In this document: positions 36,845 through 45,358 of the stretch, piece after piece
How the letters are laid out: each line of letters opens with the position of its first letter
How positions within the stretch are numbered: the first letter of the stretch is position 1
NCBI GenBank assembly: GCA_903834765.1
Contig: CAILKE010000072.1
Span: 1 to 64,000, forward strand
Direction of reading: 5' to 3'
From: an uncultured Bacteroidota bacterium
GTDB lineage: Bacteria; Bacteroidota; Bacteroidia; B-17B0; Aurantibacillaceae
Length of the DNA: 64,000 nt
The notes under the pieces: model-generated
What the model was told of the DNA's origin: nothing
The model's input: only the letters and a program-made list of their open reading frames with translations
The model's database searches: none
Program-made: the position numbers and the translations under genes

Positions 36845-38191
36845 ATGAAAAAACTATATTGGATTATTGGAATTTGTGTTGCTCTATTAACAGGCGTTAT
36901 TTCTTACAAATTTATGAAAGGTGAAAAGCCAACGGATGTTACTACAGAAAAAGCAGCTAAGCGAAATATTATTGAAACGGTTTCTGCTAATGGAAAAATA
37001 CAACCTGAAGCCGAATTAAAAATCACCTCAGATGTTTCAGGCGAGATCGTTGAAATGCTTGTGAAAGAAGGTGAACAAGTGCAGAAAGGACAATTACTTT
37101 GCCGTATCAAACCTGATATTTATGAAAGTGCATTTGAACGTGTTAATGCTACAGTTAATAGCTCGAAAGCTAATTTAAAAACAACGATTGCTCAATTGGA
37201 GCAAGCTAAAGCTAATTTAGCTAATGCAGAGGCTTCTTATGCTAGAAGTAAAAAATTATTTGATCAAAATGCTATTTCTCAGCAAGAGTTTGATGCATCA
37301 AAAGCAACTTTTGAATCTTCTAAAGCAAATGTAGATGGGATTAAAGAAAGTATCAATGCTGCTGACTATAACGTAAAAAGTGTTGAGGCATCTTTAAAAG
37401 AAGCAAATACTAATTTAGATAAAACAAAAATTTATGCACCGGTTGATGGAACTGTTTCTAAATTAAATGTAGAAAAGGGAGAAAGAATAGTTGGTGTACA
37501 AGGCTTGCAAGGAACAGAAATATTACGTTTAGCTAACTTAAACGAAATGGAAGTAAGTGTAGAAGTGAATGAAAATGATATTATTCGTATTCATAAAAAT
37601 GATACGGCCCTCATTGAAGTTGATGCTTATATAGGTAAAAAATTTAAAGGTATTGTGACAGAAGTAGCTAATTCAGCTAATACCGTTGGCGTTTCTGTTG
37701 ATCAGGTAACAAATTTTGTAGTAAAAATTAGAATATTGAGAGAGTCTTATGCTTATTTAATTTCAGAGGTAAATTCAGCACCTTTCAGGCCAGGTATGAG
37801 TGCTAGTGTTGAAATACAAACAAGTAGAGCTAAAGATATCATTACAGTCCCTATTCCAGCTGTAACAACACGTAATGCAGACACAACAAAAACAAAAGAA
37901 CTTAACCGCGATGAAGAGCCCGAAATGACTGTTGTAGATGAAAAACAAGAAAAATTAAATAAGAAACAAGAAGAAATTAAAGAATGTATATTTATCAATA
38001 GAAATGGAATTGCTAAAATGGTTTATGTTACCACTGGCGTGCAGGATGATGATTATATTGAGATAAAAAGTGGTATCAAAATAGGTGATGAAGTTATTTC
38101 AGGTCCTTACGGTGCGGTTTCAAAATTATTGAAAGACGGCAGTAAAATAACCATCGTGGATAAGGATAAATTGTTTACAGAAAAAAAATAA
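36845..38191 (+). CDS. Periplasmic adaptor subunit of a tripartite efflux system (HlyD/MFP family)
   Basis: 448 residues with one N-terminal membrane anchor (about 5-24). The lipoyl/barrel-sandwich half-motifs are seen in SDVSGEIVEMLVKEGEQVQKGQ (about 60-80; first part) and KIYAPVDGTVSKLNVEKGER (about 197-216). They flank a long helical hairpin (about 95-190, LEQAKANLANAEASYARSKK). The beta-barrel and membrane-proximal domains follow, with a charged Glu/Lys insertion at about 350-380. It links an inner-membrane pump to TolC. No RND or ABC (MacB) pump gene is adjacent: the next gene is tsaB. Confidence 0.9.
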   Translation: MKKLYWIIGICVALLTGVISYKFMKGEKPTDVTTEKAAKRNIIETVSANGKIQPEAELKITSDVSGEIVEMLVKEGEQVQKGQLLCRIKPDIYESAFERVNATVNSSKANLKTTIAQLEQAKANLANAEASYARSKKLFDQNAISQQEFDASKATFESSKANVDGIKESINAADYNVKSVEASLKEANTNLDKTKIYAPVDGTVSKLNVEKGERIVGVQGLQGTEILRLANLNEMEVSVEVNENDIIRIHKNDTALIEVDAYIGKKFKGIVTEVANSANTVGVSVDQVTNFVVKIRILRESYAYLISEVNSAPFRPGMSASVEIQTSRAKDIITVPIPAVTTRNADTTKTKELNRDEEPEMTVVDEKQEKLNKKQEEIKECIFINRNGIAKMVYVTTGVQDDDYIEIKSGIKIGDEVISGPYGAVSKLLKDGSKITIVDKDKLFTEKK

Positions 38192-38196
38192 ATTCG

Positions 38197-38877
38197 TTGC
38201 CATATATTTTACACATAGAGTCAACATCAACTGTATGTTCAGTTGCATTATCTGATAGCGACCAATTATTGACAATTAAAGAGTTAAATAATGGTTATAC
38301 GCATGCTGAAAATTTACATCTATTTATTCAAGATGTTTTATTAGAGGCTTGTATTGAAGCAAAACAACTTAGTGCAATTTCTGTTAGTACTGGTCCTGGT
38401 TCATATACAGGTTTACGAATAGGATACGCTTCAGCTAAAGGATTAGCTTACGCCTTGAATATTCCTTTAATTAGTGTGAGCACCCTACAAGCCTTAACAA
38501 CTTTAGCAATAGAGCAAACAAAAGCTGATGCATTGTACTGCCCTATGATAGATGCTAGGCGAATGGAGGTTTATTATGCACTCTATAACAAGTCTCTTAA
38601 AGAAGTTCTTCCCGTAAATCCATTAATATTATCAGAAGAAAGTATAAAGCAATTTAATATAGATAAACCTATTTATTTTTTTGGCGATGGTATGCCTAAA
38701 GCAAAAGAATTACTAATCACATTGTCATCCGCATTTTTTATAGAAAATATAGTTTCCAGCGCAAAAGCATTAATTCCATTTGCTTATCAAAAATTTGTTC
38801 AGCAAGATTTTGACGATATAGCATATGCAGAACCTATGTATTTGAAAGAATTTTATTTTGCTGTGTCTAAAAAATAA
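38197..38877 (+). CDS. tsaB: tRNA t6A biosynthesis protein TsaB
   Basis: TsaB is the scaffold partner of TsaD in making N6-threonylcarbamoyladenosine at position 37 of tRNA. It has the ASKHA fold: YILHIESTSTVCSVAL at the start, STGPGSYTGLRIG (residues about 68-80), and PMIDARRMEVYYA. Length (226 aa) is normal. The start is TTG at 38197, 5 bp after the stop of the adaptor gene; no in-frame ATG lies close enough to keep the first strand, so TTG looks genuine and implies translational coupling. Confidence 0.92.
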   Translation: MPYILHIESTSTVCSVALSDSDQLLTIKELNNGYTHAENLHLFIQDVLLEACIEAKQLSAISVSTGPGSYTGLRIGYASAKGLAYALNIPLISVSTLQALTTLAIEQTKADALYCPMIDARRMEVYYALYNKSLKEVLPVNPLILSEESIKQFNIDKPIYFFGDGMPKAKELLITLSSAFFIENIVSSAKALIPFAYQKFVQQDFDDIAYAEPMYLKEFYFAVSKK

Positions 38878-38893
38878 TTAGTTACTTTATAGC

Positions 38894-39763
38894 ATGAACA
38901 GTAAGATTGCTTTCGTTATTAACCCAAATGCAGGTGTAAAAAAGAAGATAAATATTCAAAATTTTATCATTGAGCATTTTCCAAAAGACATTCATTACGA
39001 CTTTCTAATTTGGGAAGATAAAAATGACTTTGAAACTATTAAGCAACAAATCGTAAAAAACAACTATTCTATTTTAGTAGCTTGTGGTGGTGACGGAACT
39101 GTGAATCAAGTATCATCGGTGGTTGTTAATACTCCTATAGCTTTAGGTATTTTACCATTAGGTTCTGGTAATGGTTTAGCACGAAGTAATAAAATCCCTA
39201 TGGATTTAAAACAAGCTTTAGCTGTTATAGCAAAAGGTGCGGTTCGGAAAATCGATTCTGCCTTAATAAATGGTATTCCTTATTTTTGCACTGCAGGTGT
39301 TGGTTTTGATGCTTTGATAGCTAATTGTTTTGCCACTAGCACCAAACGAGGCTTAGCTACTTATATTAATACAACAATTAAAGAATTTTTTAATTATAAG
39401 TCTAATCATTACTCCATTGTAGTTGATGGCGTAAAAACAAACGTCGATGCTTTTTTAATAACTATTGCAAATGCTGGTCAATGGGGCAATGATGTTTACA
39501 TAGCACCTGGAGCAAAACTAGACGATGGTTTATTAAGAGTTAGTATTTTAAAACCATTTTCAAAACGCTCTATTCCAGCTATTGGATTAAAATTATTTTT
39601 TAAAAAAATAGATACTTCTAATCATTTTATGGCCTTAGTTGGTAAAAAAATTGAAATAGAATTTAATAACGAATTACCAGTTCATTTTGATGGTGAACCT
39701 ATTTTGGTAAAAAATAAACTCAACATTGAAGTTGTTCCTTTATCATTAAATGTAGTTTGTTAA
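38894..39763 (+). CDS. Diacylglycerol/lipid kinase family protein (YegS/BmrU type)
   Basis: 289 residues. The N-terminal FVINPNAGVKKK strand-loop and the nucleotide motif VACGGDGTVNQVSS (about 61-74), followed by LGILPLGSGNGLARS, identify the DAGK catalytic fold. The C-terminal beta-sandwich ends in PVHFDGEPI, also standard. It probably phosphorylates diacylglycerol or a related lipid at the inner membrane. Last gene of the tolC-hlyD-tsaB-dagK run (16 bp after tsaB). Its stop overlaps that of the convergent NRAMP gene: both share TTAA at 39760-39763. Confidence 0.9.
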   Translation: MNSKIAFVINPNAGVKKKINIQNFIIEHFPKDIHYDFLIWEDKNDFETIKQQIVKNNYSILVACGGDGTVNQVSSVVVNTPIALGILPLGSGNGLARSNKIPMDLKQALAVIAKGAVRKIDSALINGIPYFCTAGVGFDALIANCFATSTKRGLATYINTTIKEFFNYKSNHYSIVVDGVKTNVDAFLITIANAGQWGNDVYIAPGAKLDDGLLRVSILKPFSKRSIPAIGLKLFFKKIDTSNHFMALVGKKIEIEFNNELPVHFDGEPILVKNKLNIEVVPLSLNVVC

Positions 39764-41028
39764 GCTGTAACTAAAAAATACACTAAACCAATAGCAGCTA
39801 GAGTCATCAATATTAATGTAATAAATCCTAATGTATTTGAAAGCATAGAGTTAGTATGCTCCTTCATTATTTTTTTATTATTTGCTATATGTAAAATAAT
39901 GGCAATCATAATTGGTGCTGTTAATCCATAAGAAATAGCCGAATACAATAACGCTTTAATTGGACTAATTCCAAAAAAATTGAGCGATAATCCTACTAAT
40001 AAAGATATAATTATTGAAACATAAAAAGGCTTTGCTTGATTAAATTTATTATCTAATCCAGCTTGCCAACCAAAGGTTTCTGCTAACATATAAGATTGTG
40101 AGCCAACTAAAACAGGTATAGCTAACAAACCTGTTCCTAATACCCCTAATGCAAAAATTAAATATGTAAAATTACCAGTTAAAGGTTCTAAAGCTTTAGC
40201 TGCCTGATCTACCGTATCTATCTGGGTAATTCCAGCAGGAAATAAAACGCTGCCTGCTGTTAATATGATAAAGAACATTACTAAATTTGATAGAAACATA
40301 CCAATGTTAACGTCTGTCTTCATATTACTAAGAATTACTTTGTAAACAATATTTTTTTGTTTGCTATGGGCTATATCTTCTGCCTCCATAGTTGTTTGCC
40401 AAAAAAATAAATAAGGAGATATGGTCGTGCCAAGCAAGGCTACTATAATTGAAAAAAAAGCTTTATCAAATTTAAAAGTTGGAATGAATGTGTTAAAGAT
40501 TACTAGACTCCAATCTTGTTTCACCATAAATGGAACTACCATATATAGCAATAAGGAAAGGCAAAGCCATTTTAAAATGTTTGCAATTTTTTGATAAGAA
40601 TAATTAATAATCACGAATATAAGGATGGCAGTGAATACAATACAAAACGTATATATAGGAATTACAGGAATTAACATATTTGCCACAGCTCCCATTCCTT
40701 GAATGTCCGCCCCGATATTTAAGGTAATCGCAGGGAAACTAAAAAATAACATTGTATATAATAATGTTTTAGAATAGTGTTGTTTTAATGTGACAGTTAA
40801 TCCTTGAGAAGTAACAATACCAATGCGCGCGCACATCCCTTGAACAGCTGCCATCAATGGATAAGTAAATAAGGCTGTCCATAAGGTAGAAAGACCAAAC
40901 TGAGCGCCAGCTTGAGAATAGGTAGCAATTCCAGAAGGATCATCATCACTAGCTCCTGTGATTATTCCAGGCCCTAGTTGTTTCCAAAACCGAGTAAATT
41001 TATTTGATTTTTTTTTAACTGCTTTCAT
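39760..41028 (-). CDS. NRAMP-family metal transporter with a non-canonical metal site
   Basis: 422 residues with about 11 membrane segments. The opening GPGIITGASDDDPSGIATYS is the TM1 signature of the family, but it reads DPSG where Mn/Fe transporters have DPGN. In TM6 the canonical (A/V)MPH is replaced by ISPY (LLGTTISPYLFFWQ), so the metal-ligating Met is absent. Proteins of this kind form a separate branch of the superfamily; substrate may be Mg2+ or another ion rather than Mn2+. That is inference from the motif changes. It has its own promoter region with an inverted repeat at 41037-41065. Confidence 0.85.
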   Translation of the reverse strand: MKAVKKKSNKFTRFWKQLGPGIITGASDDDPSGIATYSQAGAQFGLSTLWTALFTYPLMAAVQGMCARIGIVTSQGLTVTLKQHYSKTLLYTMLFFSFPAITLNIGADIQGMGAVANMLIPVIPIYTFCIVFTAILIFVIINYSYQKIANILKWLCLSLLLYMVVPFMVKQDWSLVIFNTFIPTFKFDKAFFSIIVALLGTTISPYLFFWQTTMEAEDIAHSKQKNIVYKVILSNMKTDVNIGMFLSNLVMFFIILTAGSVLFPAGITQIDTVDQAAKALEPLTGNFTYLIFALGVLGTGLLAIPVLVGSQSYMLAETFGWQAGLDNKFNQAKPFYVSIIISLLVGLSLNFFGISPIKALLYSAISYGLTAPIMIAIILHIANNKKIMKEHTNSMLSNTLGFITLILMTLAAIGLVYFLVTA

Positions 41029-41036
41029 TTTAAATC

Positions 41037-41065
41037 GGCTTTTAAATCTAATTAAATTAAAAGCC
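41037..41065 (-). promoter_or_regulatory. Inverted repeat upstream of the NRAMP gene
   Basis: A perfect 9-bp inverted repeat (ggcttttaa / ttaaaagcc, 11-nt spacer) lies 8 bp upstream of the start codon. It could be an operator for a metal-responsive repressor or a hairpin in the leader RNA that hides the translation start. No regulator gene is adjacent to decide. Confidence 0.4.
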
Positions 41066-41128
41066 AGAGTGAAAATAAAATCAGTGCTATTTCTTATAAT
41101 GATATGTGCTTAATATCACTATCCGTCT

Positions 41129-42349
41129 CTAATACAACTTAAAATATGCTTTGGCTTGTAGGGCAATTTCATTGCCATAAGCTAAAGAGGCAGTAGCTGC
41201 TGGAGAAGGAGAATTAATTACATGCATAGAATGTCCCTGATATTCAATTTTAAAATCATCTAACATATCGCCTTCTGGCCCTAAAGCCATCGCTCTAATA
41301 CCACAACGAGCTGGTTCTATATCATCCATTTGTAAATCTGGAATAAGTTTACGCAAACGATTTAAAAAATAAGTTTTACTAAAGGCACCTCGATATTCAT
41401 CTAATCCAAAACGCCAATGCTTTTTGAAAAATCTCCAAGTTCCTTTAAAACCAAATGCTTCAAAGGTATCTTTAAAACTAAATGCTGTTTTACTATAACC
41501 TTCTCTATCAAACACAAATACGGCATTTGGTCCACACTCTACACCTCCTTTGATCATGCGCGTAAAATGTACGCCTAAAAAAGGAAATTGTGGATTAGGT
41601 ACAGGATAAATTAAGTTCTTCACTTTGGCCCTACCCTTTTCTGTTAAGTCATAATAATCTCCTCTAAAACCTACAATTGCCGAATCGGTTTTTACATGAT
41701 CCTTTTTTGTGATTCTGTCGGCTTGCAATCCAGCACATGAAATTAAATATTTGCAATTAAAAGTTCCTTTTTCAGTAACGACATCTGTATTATCTCCTTT
41801 ATTAATAAAATCAATCACTTTATGTTCTGTCAATACTTTGCTTCCATTGTTCTTTGAGTGTATTAATTCTACATACTTGCGCGCAACGTCTGTATAATCA
41901 ATAATACCTGTGCAGGGCACCCAAATTCCGGCAATACCTTGGCAGTGTGGTTCAATTTCTTTGATGCGCTTTGCATCAATTATTTCAATACCTTCCACTC
42001 CATTAGCAACTCCATTAGCAAAAACTTTATGCATATGAGCCAACTCGCTTTCTTCAGTAGCAACAATTATTTTACCACATATATCATGAGGAATATCATG
42101 TGTTTTTACAAAGTCTATTAATTCTCTACGTCCTTCAACACATTTAATAGCTTTATATGAGCCTGGTTTGTAGTAGATACCCGAATGAATAACGCCTGAG
42201 TTATGTCCTGTTTGATGTGAAGCGACTTCTTTTTCCTTTTCTAAAACCAAGATAGTTTTTGTAGGGTGATGAGATTGCAGTTTGTAAGCGGTTGCTAAAC
42301 CAACAATACCTCCTCCAACAATAATTATATCATAATGTGTTGTGCTCAT
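41129..42349 (-). CDS. lhgO: L-2-hydroxyglutarate oxidase LhgO
   Basis: An FAD enzyme of the DAO superfamily that oxidises L-2-hydroxyglutarate to 2-oxoglutarate. The FAD motif is IIIVGGGIVGLATAY (about 7-21); the next landmark HQTGHNSGVIHSGIYYKPGS is characteristic of LhgO. Further support: HCQGIAGIWVPCTGIIDY, and RKLIPDLQMDDIEPARCGIR near the C-terminus. At 406 aa the length is normal. No signal peptide; probably peripheral on the inner membrane. Monocistronic. Confidence 0.93.
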   Translation of the reverse strand: MSTTHYDIIIVGGGIVGLATAYKLQSHHPTKTILVLEKEKEVASHQTGHNSGVIHSGIYYKPGSYKAIKCVEGRRELIDFVKTHDIPHDICGKIIVATEESELAHMHKVFANGVANGVEGIEIIDAKRIKEIEPHCQGIAGIWVPCTGIIDYTDVARKYVELIHSKNNGSKVLTEHKVIDFINKGDNTDVVTEKGTFNCKYLISCAGLQADRITKKDHVKTDSAIVGFRGDYYDLTEKGRAKVKNLIYPVPNPQFPFLGVHFTRMIKGGVECGPNAVFVFDREGYSKTAFSFKDTFEAFGFKGTWRFFKKHWRFGLDEYRGAFSKTYFLNRLRKLIPDLQMDDIEPARCGIRAMALGPEGDMLDDFKIEYQGHSMHVINSPSPAATASLAYGNEIALQAKAYFKLY

Positions 42350-42478
42350 TTTAAAAATTCTAAATTTGTCAAAAATACTAATTTTATAGTTGAAATTTGT
42401 GAAAGTTATAAAAGTTACAAGATGTAAAAACAGTAACTTTCTAAATTTTAAATTTTATAATTTCTAAACAAATGTAAT

Positions 42479-43090
42479 ATGAAAATAATTTGCATAGGTC
42501 GTAATTACGCAGAACATGCTAAAGAATTAAATAATGCTATTCCTTCTGAGCCAGTATTTTTTATGAAACCTGATACGGCTTTATTAAGGGATGGCGAAGC
42601 TTTTTATTATCCTGATTTTACAAAAGATTTGCATCACGAAATTGAAATTGTGATTAAAATAAATAAGGTAGGTAAACATATCGATCCTCAATTTGCTCAT
42701 AAATATTATGATGAAATAGGACTTGGTATTGATTTCACTGCTAGAGATTTGCAATCTATTGCTAAAGAAAAAGGGTTACCTTGGGAAAAAGCAAAAGCTT
42801 TTGATGGTTCTGCACCACTTGGTAAATTCGTTAATAAATCAACATTAGGAAATTTAGCAGATATTAATTTTGAATTAAAAATAAATGGTCAGTCTCGTCA
42901 AGTTGGAACAACAAAAGATATATTGTTTAGCTTCGATAATATCATTTCGTATGTATCAAAATTTGTGACGCTTAAAGTAGGTGATTTAATTTATACAGGA
43001 ACACCATCTGGTGTAGGCCCAGTAAATATTGGAGATAAACTACAAGGATATATAAATGGCGATTTGTTTTTAGAATTTGAGGTGAAGTAA
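42479..43090 (+). CDS. Fumarylacetoacetate hydrolase-family protein
   Basis: 203 residues covering a single FAH catalytic domain. IGRNYAEHAKEL, PVFFMKPDTALL, then HHEIEIVIKI with the metal-binding acidic pair, GIDFTARDLQ, and YTGTPSGVGPV are the family motifs. Small FAH-family enzymes act as acylpyruvase/oxaloacetate decarboxylase or homoprotocatechuate isomerase-like enzymes; the exact substrate cannot be given. It is not the fumarylacetoacetase itself, which is at 49056-50312. Its stop abuts the convergent sulfatase stop. Confidence 0.88.
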   Translation: MKIICIGRNYAEHAKELNNAIPSEPVFFMKPDTALLRDGEAFYYPDFTKDLHHEIEIVIKINKVGKHIDPQFAHKYYDEIGLGIDFTARDLQSIAKEKGLPWEKAKAFDGSAPLGKFVNKSTLGNLADINFELKINGQSRQVGTTKDILFSFDNIISYVSKFVTLKVGDLIYTGTPSGVGPVNIGDKLQGYINGDLFLEFEVK

Positions 43091-44683
43091 TTATTCTTTA
43101 AAAAGCTTTATCGATTTTCCAGAATTATTTAAATTTCTTAAAAAATATATACCATTAGTTAATATTGAAAAATCTTGTTTTTCAATATTTGTACCGATAT
43201 AGATGATCTGTCCTAAATTATTTGTTAATTCAAATTTATTGTTTTTCAAACTTGAATCTAATAAAATAAATGATGAGAAAGGGTTAGGATAAATTTTAGC
43301 TTTGTAGGTTTGTTGTAATTCATTTATACCGACTGTTGAACTGCAAAATGAACCAGAACCAACAAGTGTTGTCATTTCTGTACACAAATAATTATAATTA
43401 TTAATATCAGTTGCTGTCATAGAAGTAATTAACAAATCATTTGTTTCTAATGGATCAATTAATAAATTGTAAAATTCTTCTTTGCCATAATCAAATCTTA
43501 TTAATTTGTAATCACTATTTCTCATGGCTTTTCCATCTGCAGAATCAGTTATTAATTTAAATATTTCGCAAAAAGCCCAAGGCCTAACGCTTGTTCCAGT
43601 ATTTTTAATTATAGGAAATAAACTTTTACTATCTATTGGTTTAGAACTTGGTATTTGAGTTGGCCATGCTGTGTATTTAAATAAATCTAATACAGTTGCA
43701 AAAATATCAGTTGTGTTAACTAATGCATCACTAGTTCTTCCCTGATTTACAACTGACGGTCCTGCTATTATAAAAGGTACATGCACTCCGTATTGATAAA
43801 CAGTTCCTTTTGCTTTAGTTAAATCAGCTATTTGTGCGGTTCGAGCAGTTTGACCATTATCACCTATAAAAATAACATCAGTGCTATCCATTTTATGCAT
43901 CACACTCAACGAGTCAAATAATCTTCCAATTTCAGTATCCATTGCTTGTACCATAGCTTTAAAATAAGCTTTTGGATTAGCATTAATATTTGGTGTTGTT
44001 CCCGATAATGTTGTAAATGTGTGTAAAGCCAAAGGTGGTAAATGCAAAGGTTCGTGAGGCGCATTAAATGCTAACCATAAAAAAAAGGGTTGTGATGGAT
44101 TTAATGATTTTAACCAAGAGATTGAATTATTTACATTTTCAGTTGTTGCATAATTTGTGCAGTTGCTTGCTACGCCATTAGTATATTTAGTCCAATTTGT
44201 ATAACTAGGTAATTGACCTATAAATGGACCTTCAAAGCGATCGTAACCCATTATATTTGGATTTAATAAATTAGAAGCTGGAGCAGGCTGATGTAAATGC
44301 CACTTACCAATATCGGCTTTTGCAATATTTGAATTATATTTTTTAAGTAACCGAGGAATCGTTATTTCTGATGTATCTAATTGATTAGATCCTCCAGTTC
44401 CACCTACAATCCCTCCCACTCCGGTTCTAAAACTGTACCTACCTGTTAATATCCCTGATCGAGTTGCTGAGCAAACTGGATTTGACATCGCGTTTTTAAA
44501 ACGGACTCCTTTACTTAATAATGATTTTATGTTTGGAACATAAACTGTATCAGGTCCAACATCTTCATTATAACTAAAATAATCAGTTCCTAAATCATCA
44601 GCAATAATTAATAATACATTACGTTGAGAAAAAATACTTGAAGTAAAAATAAATATATAGCAGGCAACAAATAAAGCTTTCAT
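43091..44683 (-). CDS. Secreted sulfatase-family hydrolase with T9SS sorting domain
   Basis: 530 residues. The signal peptide is about 1-19 (ACYIFIFTSSIFSQ). Metal ligands Asp29 and Asp30 (IIADDLG) and the C71-S-A-T-R motif (CSATRSGILTGRY) mark the sulfatase active site; C71 would need conversion to formylglycine. The consensus proline is Ala here. FIGDNGQTA carries the later Asp-Asn metal ligands and WHLHQ the active-site His region. Residues about 450-530 are a T9SS type A domain (AKIYPNPFSSFILL ... NGIYFLRNL). It should be secreted or surface-bound and cleave sulfate, or phosphate, esters. Last gene of the MCO-thioredoxin-sulfatase run. Confidence 0.88.
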   Translation of the reverse strand: MKALFVACYIFIFTSSIFSQRNVLLIIADDLGTDYFSYNEDVGPDTVYVPNIKSLLSKGVRFKNAMSNPVCSATRSGILTGRYSFRTGVGGIVGGTGGSNQLDTSEITIPRLLKKYNSNIAKADIGKWHLHQPAPASNLLNPNIMGYDRFEGPFIGQLPSYTNWTKYTNGVASNCTNYATTENVNNSISWLKSLNPSQPFFLWLAFNAPHEPLHLPPLALHTFTTLSGTTPNINANPKAYFKAMVQAMDTEIGRLFDSLSVMHKMDSTDVIFIGDNGQTARTAQIADLTKAKGTVYQYGVHVPFIIAGPSVVNQGRTSDALVNTTDIFATVLDLFKYTAWPTQIPSSKPIDSKSLFPIIKNTGTSVRPWAFCEIFKLITDSADGKAMRNSDYKLIRFDYGKEEFYNLLIDPLETNDLLITSMTATDINNYNYLCTEMTTLVGSGSFCSSTVGINELQQTYKAKIYPNPFSSFILLDSSLKNNKFELTNNLGQIIYIGTNIEKQDFSILTNGIYFLRNLNNSGKSIKLFKE

Positions 44684-44703
44684 AAACGACGATGTTAAAA
44701 AAA

Positions 44704-45318
44704 TTATTTTCTTAAATATATTTGACAGCCTATTGATTTCGTTTCTCTTTCAGTGACTTCTTTACCATTTAGTAATTCTTCAACAGCATTGGATACAAAA
44801 TGAGTTTTTACTTTTTCGGGTTCCATACCATTGTCGTCAATTGCGCCATTATATTTTACAATCCAATTTCCATTTATTTTCCAAATAACGAAAGCATGAG
44901 GTGTTTTTTGAGCCTTAAAATTTTTTGCAACAACTTGAGTTCCGTCAAATAAATAAGGAAAATTAAAATGTTCCTTATTTGATTTCTGTCGCATTTTCCT
45001 ATAGGTGTCTTCTTCGTAGCTAATTGTGTCCGTTGAACTAATGGCAATTAAAGGAACCCCTAATGCTTTGTATTTTGAATTCATTTCATTAAATCTTTGT
45101 GGATACAATTTAGCAAACGGACAATGATTACAAGTAAAAATGATAATGAAGCCTTTAGCATCAGGATAATTACTTAATGACACTTGTTTTCCATCTATAT
45201 TTTGTAATTTAAAATCAGTAACAATTTGTTCATTATCAGCATTAGTATAACCACAAACCATTGCGGATGATAAAACTACAACGACAAATATTATTATTTT
45301 ATTAAATACAAATTTCAT
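44704..45318 (-). CDS. Thioredoxin-like / peroxiredoxin-like exported protein
   Basis: Residues from the ATG at 45318 begin with a signal-like hydrophobic segment (KIIIFVVVVLSSAMVC; the Cys could be lipidated). The body is a thioredoxin fold: LQNIDGKQVSLSNYPDAKGF, then IIIFTCNHCPFAKLYPQRF with a CNHC active site, and AFVIWKINGNWIVKYNGAID. Relatives are redoxin/AhpC-TSA type proteins in the periplasm. The frame extends upstream to 45345 but the internal ATG gives the better signal. It lies between the multicopper oxidase (40 bp upstream) and the sulfatase (20 bp downstream). Confidence 0.82.
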   Translation of the reverse strand: MKFVFNKIIIFVVVVLSSAMVCGYTNADNEQIVTDFKLQNIDGKQVSLSNYPDAKGFIIIFTCNHCPFAKLYPQRFNEMNSKYKALGVPLIAISSTDTISYEEDTYRKMRQKSNKEHFNFPYLFDGTQVVAKNFKAQKTPHAFVIWKINGNWIVKYNGAIDDNGMEPEKVKTHFVSNAVEELLNGKEVTERETKSIGCQIYLRK

Positions 45319-45358
45319 ATACATTTTAATTAAAAAAATGATCACGAAAGAATTGACA

